This document shows positions 55,569 to 64,000 of a stretch of DNA of 64,000 bases, piece by piece. The stretch's first letter is position 1, and every line of letters begins with the position of its first letter. Source of the stretch: Adenophora triphylla var. japonica (taxonomy: Eukaryota; Streptophyta; Magnoliopsida; Asterales; Campanulaceae). Under the pieces are notes generated by a model that had not been told where the DNA came from, did not search any database, and was given only the letters and a program-made list of their open reading frames with translations. Both the position numbers and the translations under genes were made by a program. The stretch is from the NCBI GenBank assembly GCA_022495995.1, contig JAFEMH010000165.1:682001-746000 (forward strand), read 5' to 3'.

Positions 55569-57041
55569 ATGCAAGAAGAGCTTAACCAGTTTGATAGATG
55601 TAAAGTTTGGGAGTTAGTGCCTAGACCTAGTGATCAAACCGTGATTGGAACGAAATGGGTTTATAGGAATAAATTGGATGAGACTGGAAAAATTATAAGG
55701 AACAAGGCTAGACTAGTGGCGAAAGGATATAGGCAGGAAGAAGGCATAGACTATGATGAGACTTTTGCTCCCGTAGCTAGATTAGAAGCCATTAGGTTAT
55801 TCCTTGCCTATGCAGCCTACAAAGAGTTCAAGCTATATCAAATGGATGTGAAAAGTGCCTTTCTCAATGGGGAACTTCAAGAACTTGTTTATGTAGATCA
55901 ACCTCCTGGTTTTGAAGATTCCAAGAAGCCTAATCACGTCTACAAATTGAATAAAGCTTTGTATGGCCTCAAGCAAGCACCTCGAGCATGGTATGAAACT
56001 CTCTCCAAATTCCTACTTAGTGAGAAGTTTGAACGAGGTAAAATCGACACCACCTTATTTATTGCTAAGCATAATGGTCATTCATTGTTAGTTCAAATAT
56101 ATGTTGATGACATTATTTTTGGATCTACTAACGAAAAATTATGCAAGAGATTTGAGAAACTTATGCAGAGCAAATTTGAGATGAGCATGATGGGTGAGCT
56201 TACATTTTTCCTTGGACTTCAAGTCAAGCAAACCCAAGAAGGTATTTTTATAAATCAAGCCAAATACACCAATGATCTAATCAAGAAATTTGGTCTTGAC
56301 TCTGCTCATCCTCAAAGCACTCCCATGGCCACCAATATACACCTTGACAAAGATGAAGCCGGTAAGAAAGTAGATATGACACTCTACCGAGGTATGATAG
56401 GCTCTCTACTTTACTTAACCGCCGCAGGCCGATATCATGTTTGCCGTATGTGTATGTGCTAGATTTCAAGCCGACCCTAGAGAATCTCATTTGCAAGCCG
56501 TTAAAAGAATTATAAGATATCTTTTGGGAACTGCTAACTTAGGTTTGTGGTATCCAAAAGATTCTTCATTTACACTTATTGGATATTCAGATGCCGATTT
56601 TGCAGCTTGTAGGGTCACCAGGAAAAGTACTAGTGGAACTTGTCAATTTCTGGGTAACCGTTTGGTTTCCTGGTCGTGCAAGAAACAAGCATCAATTTCC
56701 ACTTCTACGATCGAAGCCGAGTACATAGCCGCTGGGAGTTGTTGTTCACAAATTCTATGGATGAAGCAACAACTAGTGGACTATGAAATCCCTCAAGAAG
56801 TATGTCCTATCTATTGTGATAACACCTCGCCTATCTCGCCTCCAACAATCCTGTGATGCATTCAAAGACTAAGCACATAGACATCAAATACCACTTCCTC
56901 AAGGATCATGTTGAAAAGGGTAACATTGTTCTTTTAAAAGTCCATACTGATTATCAATTAGCTGATATCTTAACAAAACCATTGGACATTAAAAGATTTG
57001 AATTCCTTAGAGGAGAACTAGGCATGATTGATATTCGATAA
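55569..57041 (+). pseudogene. Copia-2 reverse transcriptase and RNase H, nearly intact
   Basis: The open frame 55569-56462 holds all expected RT blocks: [16 protein letters not shown], the [14 protein letters not shown] block, [21 protein letters not shown] and an intact YVDD (56100-56111), then FFLGLQV. RNase H follows in the frame 56437-56856 with catalytic Asp (SDADF), Glu (EAEY) and Asp (YCDN). Single-base shifts near 56440 and 56835 break the frame; the last part, to 57041, ends LADILTKPLDIKRFEFLRGELG as usual. This is the best preserved coding part of the element and could have been functional a short time ago. Confidence 0.92.
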
Positions 57042-57690
57042 ACATTATGTGCTAACTTTGTTATCTGTGTAAGCTATCAACAAAGATCATAGGTGACCTC
57101 ACTCGTTTACCGATGCTTGCTAGTGCTCGTTTACCGGTATCCCTTACCGGTAAGGCAAGACTCCCTTTACCGGTCCTCTTACCGATATACTTAATCGGTA
57201 AATGGTGTTGCTTACCGATGCTCTCCAACCGGTGAAAGATCTCTTACCGGTCAATACCTGACCGGTCAGCTACCTTGCCGATTGTCCTCTTACCGACGAA
57301 CTGCGGCCGGATCCAAATTTGCAATCCGTATTTAACCGGCTCGTTTGTCATCATTGCCTATTATGTCACATCAATCCCTTCGCCGCGGCAGTCTGCAACC
57401 TACCGTACCTTTCCTTACCTGTTCCCCATGCTCCTATACAAAAGAAGTAGATCAATTTTAAATAATTGATCAAAAAGGTAATATCTGTATCATTCATTTT
57501 TATCAAAAAGGTTATCTTTTTGTACTTTATTATATTTTGATATAACTGCTGCACACACGTTCATATTTTCATGACACATCTTTAATTTCGTGAAACAAAA
57601 CTGTCAATCAATGTGCACGACAGTTAAAAACCTTTAAGCTTCTTTTGTTTTAACCAACACACCTCTTCATCTTCCCGCTCTTTTGTCCCC
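57042..57690 (+). other. Copia-2 spacer between pol and the post-pol unit
   Basis: Non-coding, with the densest cluster of TTACCGGT and ACCGAT words in the window (57105-57310, about 15 copies on both strands). AT-rich from 57430. Confidence 0.7.
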
Positions 57691-57699
57691 TATATAAGG
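57691..57699 (+). promoter_or_regulatory. Internal TATA box for the Copia-2 post-pol gene
   Basis: TATATAAGG lies 30-40 bp before a CT-rich, start-like region (about 57725-57745). It follows the word cluster 57105-57310 by 400 bp, an arrangement like that of the LTR. Confidence 0.6.
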
Positions 57700-57821
57700 A
57701 TTTCAAAATCTCAGTTAAACTTTCTGGATTCTCTCTCTCTCTAACGAACTAAGGCAACCGGCAAAAATCATTCTCTTACTTCATCTTCTCCATTCGCTTA
57801 TCTCTTCATTCAAGTTCTCTG

Positions 57822-57917
57822 GTATGAACTTTAACTTTAAGATCTGAACGAACGAAGACCATATTTTCTTAGGATCCTTCTCTAACTTATATTGTTTGAT
57901 TAATTTTTGATTCACAG
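57822..57917 (+). other. Leader intron of the Copia-2 post-pol gene
   Basis: Donor CTG|GTATGAAC and acceptor TTGATTCACAG, with the ATG directly after the acceptor (57918). Length 96 bp, T-rich near the end, as plant introns are. Alternatively, the acceptor serves a splice from the 5' LTR leader. Confidence 0.6.
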
Positions 57918-58916
57918 ATGGCTCCCAAGAAAGACATTTATGGAGGTTACATTCTCCCCAGCTTCTTCGACTCCGATGAAGGCCGTTCCATTGAAGCCCT
58001 GTTCATTGCCGCCGAAGTTATTCCGTTCGTGATGCCTGAAGGGAATGAAGATATCTATTATGAGATGGTTAATGAATTGTTTGAAAATGGTGTGGTGGAT
58101 GAGAATGAGAATATTATTTCAACTGCTGCTGGTGTTCCTGTTACTTTTAGCCCAGCTACTATTGCTGCTGCCTTCCCCAATCTCTCTTCCTCTGGTTCAT
58201 CTTCTATCTCCATGAAAGATATGATTGATGCTTGGGCAAAGGTTCGTGGATCTGATCCCTTCGTTACCGGTGAAGCAAATAAGAAGGCTGGTTTTGATGC
58301 CGTGTATTACGCTGTTGCCGATGTCGTGGACCGATGCTTCATTTGCCGGTCTGGCTCTCATCATTGTATCACCATGATACAATGGGAAGCAATAGCTGCT
58401 ATCATTATTGGTGGAGAATTCAACTGGTGTGCCTTCCTTTACCGTATTGTCTTAATTGCCTTCAAGAAATATCAGAAGGAGAAACCATCTACCAAGCCAA
58501 ATAAAGCCAAACCCTGTCACTATCTGATGATAAGCCGTGCCCTTAGATCCATCCCAGTTGTTCTTCAAGCTTCTGAGAATCAACCCAAATATCCCCAATC
58601 TTTCTGCAAGGCTTTTGATAAGTTTGATATAATTAGAGCTATCAAAGAATCAACCGGTAAGCCAATCGGTAATCCGTCTGAACCCTCCACCGGTAAAACA
58701 ACCGGTAAGTCTGCTGAACCTGCTACCAGTAAACCTGTCGGTAAACCAACCGGCAAACCAGCTCAAAAGAAGAAACTCTCTAGCCGGCCAAAGGTTGCTC
58801 AATTTGCCGGTGCTCCTCCTGCTCCCAAACCTTCTTTGCCGGTAAAGAGAAAACTACTTGAGTCTTCTGATGATGATGATGATAAGCCTATCTCTATCAT
58901 TCTTTCCCTACCGTAA
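57918..58916 (+). CDS. Copia-2 post-pol ORF, first part (332 residues)
   Basis: Starts MAPKKDIYGGYILPSFFDS right after a splice acceptor. The middle has a helical domain (VPVTFSPATIAAAFPNL, then a hydrophobic stretch WEAIAAIIIGGEFNWCAFLYRI) whose layout resembles the Transposase_32-like ORF of Copia-1; similarity is by pattern only. The tail (from about residue 235) is a low-complexity Thr-Gly-Lys-Pro repeat encoded by ACCGGTAAA units, then a Lys-rich and an Asp run. The stop at 58914-58916 is followed by more coding-like sequence in other frames, so it is probably truncated. In related elements this ORF was called env-like; no signal peptide is seen. Confidence 0.65.
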   Translation: MAPKKDIYGGYILPSFFDSDEGRSIEALFIAAEVIPFVMPEGNEDIYYEMVNELFENGVVDENENIISTAAGVPVTFSPATIAAAFPNLSSSGSSSISMKDMIDAWAKVRGSDPFVTGEANKKAGFDAVYYAVADVVDRCFICRSGSHHCITMIQWEAIAAIIIGGEFNWCAFLYRIVLIAFKKYQKEKPSTKPNKAKPCHYLMISRALRSIPVVLQASENQPKYPQSFCKAFDKFDIIRAIKESTGKPIGNPSEPSTGKTTGKSAEPATSKPVGKPTGKPAQKKKLSSRPKVAQFAGAPPAPKPSLPVKRKLLESSDDDDDKPISIILSLP

Positions 58917-61900
58917 AAGCAAAAAGCCACAAATGTAAAATCAGCTCCTCCCCCTTCCAAAAGATCCAAACCTATTCCAAAATCTTCCCAACAAATTGCC
59001 AAAGAAAATGCTGAGAGAAGAAGGAGAATTGAAACAGACTTGGGAACCTTCATACCTTTCATTCCCAAAAGACTTTTTGATCACAACTTTCTTACCGACA
59101 AAATCCCATTTACCGGTCAATCATCAACCCGACCGGTAAGTCACTGCAAACCGATCAGAAACCCAACCTTTCACATTTACCATTACAATCCCTGGCTAGT
59201 CAATCCTACCTTTGAACCATCTCCCACTTGGGTATATCCTATTGAGCACTTGCCTCCTTTCCTTCGAAGGCTTTTGCAATTCCATGAGATCAACAAAGAC
59301 TCCGCCCCGCCGGTGACATATCTGATTATGTGGATTTTGACAACATCCATGATGATAAAGGTCTCTATTATACCAAGCCATGTTTTTTGAGTGACTATGA
59401 TATCTCTTTGTCCAGAGATAGTCTACTCAAGATTTATAATCGGTATTTTGAGTTGCTGCCTCCAATGTGGAATGCCATCTACTTGGCTCAGACAGCTCCT
59501 GCAAGACATGATGATTCAGCAAAGTGTGGATTGATTTTGCCATTCTTTATAATGCTCAGATACCCTCAAGGAATCCGATCCTTATCGCCTTGGAAGATAT
59601 GAGTTACCTGGAGATGATCTTCCCTCCTTTGATCCTGAAATTGTCAACTTAGGACCTCGAAGATGGCAATTCGTGAAGAATGTAATGGATGTAGTGCAAA
59701 ATCTGGTGGACTTGAACAGAGACTTCCAGAGTATGGGTGATATCTCTCTTTCTGCCTTCTTCAACTCTATTCAGTCCAACAAAAACAAATGGGCTACTGT
59801 TCTCGATGAAGAAATAGAAGAAATGTTCAAGGACATTAGTGGCTCGATGTTCAAGCCATTGATAGGGCAGAGCAGGCCACAAGCTCTAGCTCTACTGACT
59901 CCAGTGATTCAGATGCCGATGACCAAGGTGCTGCTGAGATTGATCGGTCTAAGAAAATTAGTGCTAATTTTACCACTCCTTTACCGATGCAACATGTGGG
60001 AGGAGGTAATACTGAGACATCTCCAGTTACCGTTCTTGCTGCAGGAGGAGGAGAAATTCTTGGCTCAAGTCCTTTACCGGTTATTCAACCGATGCCTCTT
60101 ACCGGTGAGATACCTCAATCGGTTAGAGAAGATTTACCGGCTTCTGAGCCCCTTTCCGATGCTTCTCCCTTACCGGTTAGTCAGCCCCTTACCGTTGCAT
60201 CTGCTGAACCGGTTAAGGCAATTAATGTTGATGATATCCTTCTCCAGCAAGCCTTGGCAGCTAGCTTATTTACCGAGCAAACTGAGAAGCTCAAGGAGAG
60301 TCAAAGAGAAACCATTGAAGAGTTAGCTACTCAGAAAGCCATTCAATCATCTCTTCTACCGGTTAGTCAATCGGTAAGCCGAGTCATTCCTCTTTCCTCT
60401 TCTAGAGCCAATTCACCGGTTCAGGAGGAGGATATTGATCCCATTTTTGATGAAGACTCCCTTTCTGATTTCTATGAAGAAGAAGAAGATGTTGATTTTG
60501 ATGAGAATGACCCAGCTATTCCTCAGGTTTATGATGATCCTGGTATGCGTCAGAAAGATTTGATGTCAACCTTAAATTTCTATACCTCCAAAGCTTCTAT
60601 TCCTCGATCTGCCGATGGAATCCCTTTATTTGAAGTTCATGAGAAAATCATCAGTAGTGCAGTAACCCAGCCTACTCCAATGCCTCCATCTATTGGTGAT
60701 CAGTTTCAGAGGCAAAGGAGAGAAGATAGAATGGCCACCTTCATTGATGTTGTGGAAAATATGAAGGTTGGTGCTGCTCCTGAAGATACTCCTCCTAGAT
60801 ATACCAAAACTCATGGGCCCGGTGAGACAAGTCGCCGGTATCAGAAGATTAAGGTGTTGAAGCTTAAGAAGCGTCCAAATCCTCCCAAAGGCAAAGAAAT
60901 CATGCCTGGAAAGGTTGAGCAACAACTGGTTACCGATTTCCCTTCTCCAAAACCAAACAAGAAATATCCTTCCTCTCTTCAAAGAACACAATCGGTTTAT
61001 CAGGATTCAAGGCCAGTATGCATCGTTTGCCCCCAGACCGGTTGAAAGCACCCTTTCAACCGATGACTTCTTTATCCGGTATATGTCTATCAATGGGCGT
61101 ATTACTCAAATTCAGGAGTTGAGGCTTTTAAATTGGTCTGGTTATGTTACTAAAATGGTTGGCTTATTTCCAAATGTGACCAGACTCTCTGTGATAAAGA
61201 AAGGAAAGCCATACCTTGGAGCAACATTCGAGAAGCTTCATTACTTCGCTGGCTCTTAGAGTAATTCACATTCTAAGGCATCGGCAAGCCATCTTACCGT
61301 TAGCCTCTACCGCTCGAGCTCTTGGAACTTTCTTTTGCTGAGATGATGAGTTTGGAACCCCTTGAACCTCTTAATCCTGCTTCTCCTTTACCGATTGCTC
61401 CTCCTGGCTCTCCCATGGAATTATTGGATGAGGAGATTGAGATCTCTCCTACCGGTGAAGTGTCTCGGACCGTTCAGACTCCAGCAACCACTCTTACTGA
61501 TCCATCTTCTCCTCTTACCGATAGCCAAGTTGCCGATCAATTGCCTCAAGTTACCGATGATCCTTTACCGGCTAGCCAACCGGTCTCTCAATCCATTCCT
61601 TTACCGACCCCTCCTACCGATGATTTGAATAGGCCACTCCTTGCTTCATATTTGACAGATCTTCATAGAGCCTTGCTTGATGGTTTTGTTGAAGTCAATA
61701 TTGAGTTAGCTCATTCTTTTATTAAGTCCAATCAGGAGGAGGATGAGAGAAGATTTGATTTATTGAAGACTGGTATTGCTCTGTCTCTTGGCAATTTCAT
61801 GTCAGATATAAGTGCTAGAGACAACGCCATCAGAGATCTTCAGTTACAACTTGATGAGGCTCGGCAAACCAACAAAATCCTTTGTGAGCAACAACTTTCC

Positions 61901-62149
61901 GGCAAAGACATTCTGAACCGATCCATTGAAGAACTCAAAAGGACAGCTGAAGCCCTTAGTAGTTGTCAAGAAAGGAACCGTGAGCTTGAGATGGAGTTAG
62001 CCAAAGTGAAAGCTAAAAATGAAGTGCTCCTGGTGGTGAGAGAAGAAAGGAAGAAAAGGAAAAGGGATGAGAAAGAGAAGAAGAAAGCAAAGAAAACATC
62101 CAAGAAGTCTAAAGCCTCAGATCCTCCTTCAGATGCTGCTGCTCCTTAG
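58917..62149 (+). pseudogene. Copia-2 post-pol ORF, distal parts
   Basis: Coding-like segments follow in changing frames: 59040-59330 and 59330-59602, 59673-59980, then 59987-61045 (352 codons, Pro/Ser-rich with many Leu-Pro-Val units encoded by TTACCGGTT, plus acidic stretches), 60915-61259 (SINGRITQIQELRLLNWSG) and 61322-62149 (275 codons with a strong C-terminal coiled coil, about residues 165-250, and a Lys-rich end). If the frames were once one, the protein would exceed 1,300 residues. I know no function for it. Confidence 0.55.
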
Positions 62150-62518
62150 CCGATCAAGATTCAAGCCTCTTACCGGTGCAGCTCTGAGAATGCCGATGAT
62201 GTTTTTGTCTTTCTTTCCCTCATTCACCGGTCTACAACATAATGAGAATCTCTTATCCTTAAACTTTGTGTTTTGTTTGAATTTCCTTTACTTTTAATTA
62301 TTTTGAATATTCCAAATGCTTCTAACCGATATATCTTGCAGGTCTCATTCAAAATATTTCCCCCTTTTCAATCTTTTATCTTTCACTTATCTGTAAGCTT
62401 ACTTAGGTAGCATCAAGTTGTCTCTTGACTTGGGGAATGATATATTAAATAGACAAACTCTTTATCATTTCTTTTTCTAAGTCAAGAAGATGCTAACCTA
62501 GGGTGATTGGACTTAAGC
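62150..62518 (+). other. Copia-2 3' untranslated region
   Basis: Non-coding, T-rich, with a few ACCGGT and ACCGAT words (62173, 62227, 62327). Confidence 0.7.
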
Positions 62519-62532
62519 AATTAGGAGGAGAT
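62519..62532 (+). other. Copia-2 polypurine tract
   Basis: AATTAGGAGGAGAT directly before the 3' LTR. Confidence 0.85.
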
Positions 62533-63929
62533 TGTTAGTCAAATATATGCTTAGGCTTAGAATTGCTTAATCCCAATCACAACAAGCATTAATGAGGACC
62601 CCTAATTTAGTTAGATCAAAATAGAATTTTTCTATGTACCATAGGATCCCTTAGTGCTAGTGCCCAGTGTTTTTGTTATGTATTTTCTCAAGATTTGAAG
62701 ACTTGAAGACCTGAGAACTTCCTTCTGCATTGTGAGTTACTCCTTTGGAAGCTGCCTTACCGATTGAGGTGACTCACCGGTCAATCTGTCTTACCGGTTG
62801 AGTTACCGGACCGACCTCACCGGTCTTGCCCCCTTTACCGGTTGAGGCTTACTCCTCAAGCTTCCCTGTTAGCAGCTTGCCGATGCATTAATTGTTCCCA
62901 TCTACCCAACCATCAACTTTAGCTAAAGTTGGTAAAGCAAGCATGCTGACATGACATCTTTGCAACAAATCAGTACTTTCTTTGAGAATGTCAAGTAACC
63001 AGTACTCACAGAGCCCCAACTATCTCAGGAAATCCTCTCTATCAAATCTCAGGCATTTAATGCAAGGATCTTCCCATTTAATGCCTGCCAGTCCAAGTCA
63101 TCATCATTGCAACCCCTTCAAAGACAACGGCTCCTTTTCAAAGTTCACTATAAATAGCTTCCCTGGAGCATTGAAGAAGGTAGGTGCATTTATGATTCTT
63201 GAGAGTGAGTTGCTTTGAACTACCAACCTGCACATTCTCTAGTTCAAAGCATTCAAAGCATTCAAAGCAAGTCCCTTTATTCACTAGACATCTCTGTTAG
63301 GACTTATACACTGGCACCTCAATCAATTCTGTAGTGTTCCTCCATTAGACTACTTATGGAACACATTGATTGATTCACACACAACACCCTAGAGAAATCA
63401 GCCCAGCTTGTGAGCACATCTCTAGAAAACACCAGGTCTTTATTGTAGCATGACCCATTAGTGGTCACCTCTAGATTGGCAGCCTTTCAATCATTGGCTT
63501 GCAACTTGTAATAGGTAGAATCCATTAATATAGTAGTGCACCTTCACAAATCCAAGTTCTGACCAAACTTGGTAGAGGACGTAGCAGTTATTTAACACTG
63601 TGAACCTTTTCAAACAATGTGTCATTTATTGCTTTGTTTGTTTTCTGTTGTGTAGTTGTAATCAGTTGATAATCTCTCAACTGGTCACAACCTATTGATT
63701 TCACTTACTGCTCATTTTGTTTGTCTTACTTGGAAATAACTTTTGTCTTGACTTGCATGAGATTTTGTCTTACCGGTTTGCCTTTCCTCTAAACTGAAAA
63801 CTTAATTTCCGCTGTGCAAAATCACTTACCGGTGAGCTAGAGTTTTTCAAAACAAGTTTTAGCAAAAAGTTTTAAACAGGCTATTCACCCCCCCCCTCTA
63901 GCCTGATTCCTACCATTTGGGACCTAACA
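62533..63929 (+). repeat. Copia-2 3' LTR
   Basis: 1,397 bp, about 12 differences from the 5' LTR by eye. TATAAAT at 63149-63155; word cluster at 62757-62845. Ends GGGACCTAACA, then TAACT. Confidence 0.97.
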
Positions 63930-63934
63930 TAACT

Positions 63935-64000
63935 ACTTATCAACGAAGGCCTAGCACATGCATTTTAAGACTAATACGGCCTATCACTTGAGGGTTCCAG
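63935..64000. other. Right part of the element that Copia-2 entered
   Basis: Sequence right of the duplication should continue the element seen at 49043-49370. It is too short to classify. Confidence 0.4.

Larger units (their letters stand above)
49376..63929 (+). mobile_element. Copia-2: SIRE/Maximus-like Copia element, 14.6 kb
   Basis: Complete by structure: LTRs at 49376-50769 and 62533-63929, Met-type PBS, gag with two zinc knuckles and a coiled coil, protease, integrase, RT, RNase H, about 4.2 kb of post-pol coding sequence, polypurine tract and TAACT duplication. By eye the LTRs differ at about 12 sites (under 1 %), so it inserted recently. Yet gag, protease, integrase and the post-pol ORF have many frameshifts; RT-RNase H is nearly intact. 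TTACCGGT-like words occur throughout except in the RT core. Confidence 0.95.

Noticed and set aside
57918..58916. Viral-type envelope glycoprotein
   Set aside because: No signal peptide, membrane anchor or cysteine pattern is seen; the 'env-like' name comes only from its position.

Overview
The window is plant nuclear DNA, probably from a eudicot, and consists almost entirely of transposable elements inserted into one another. It is AT-rich, the PBS sequences match plant initiator-Met and Arg-type tRNAs, the pol genes are plant Copia and Tat-type Gypsy, and there are hAT and Harbinger MITEs and long (TA)n tracts. I see no intact host gene, rRNA, tRNA or CRISPR array. Positions 1-3331 hold at most a fragment of a host gene. 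The species cannot be named from the sequence.

Layout. (1) 3332-15611: Copia-1, an old and broken Copia element with a gag of two zinc knuckles around a coiled coil and an extra ORF after pol. Its 5' LTR holds a long-TIR DNA element (3637-5031) and its gag holds a reversed solo LTR with a GTCAA target duplication (5983-7730). (2) 15924-17699: a Harbinger/Tourist-type element with a minisatellite and probably a nested insertion. (3) 18797-49042: Gypsy-A, a Tat-like element whose gag, protease, RNase H and integrase are on the minus strand and whose downstream accessory ORF is on the plus strand. A fold-back TRIM cluster (19378-21240), two hAT MITEs, Gypsy-B and a fragment, Gypsy-D, interrupt it. 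(4) 26057-44700: Gypsy-B, which sits in the Gypsy-A integrase gene. It has full LTRs and a remnant gag, no pol, and an antisense three-exon plant-mobile-domain (PMD) pseudogene. (5) 29460-36144: Gypsy-C, which sits in the Gypsy-B gag. It is a complete LTR element carrying gag only (TR-GAG type). (6) 49376-63929: Copia-2, a SIRE/Maximus-like Copia element with nearly identical LTRs, a TAACT duplication and about 4 kb of extra coding sequence after pol, with its own TATA box and leader intron. Copia-2 sits in a further element that runs off the right edge.

Two themes run through the window. First, all four large elements carry an accessory ORF beyond gag-pol: sense in both Copias, antisense in Gypsy-A and Gypsy-B. 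Second, each family is marked by its own short, mostly palindromic word. In the Tat-like LTRs this is TGTC-N4-GACA (or TGTC-N8-GACA in Gypsy-C/D). It comes in pairs with near-constant spacing: 33-34 bp in most pairs, 40-42 bp in the pairs lying 23-24 bp upstream of a TATA box, and 19-21 bp for the 16-mers. Copia-2 instead has many TTACCGGT-like words in LTR, gag linker and post-pol sequence, but few in the RT core. I regard these word systems, perhaps linked to the accessory proteins, as the most interesting signal here.

All identities, counts and divergences were judged by eye without database searches.
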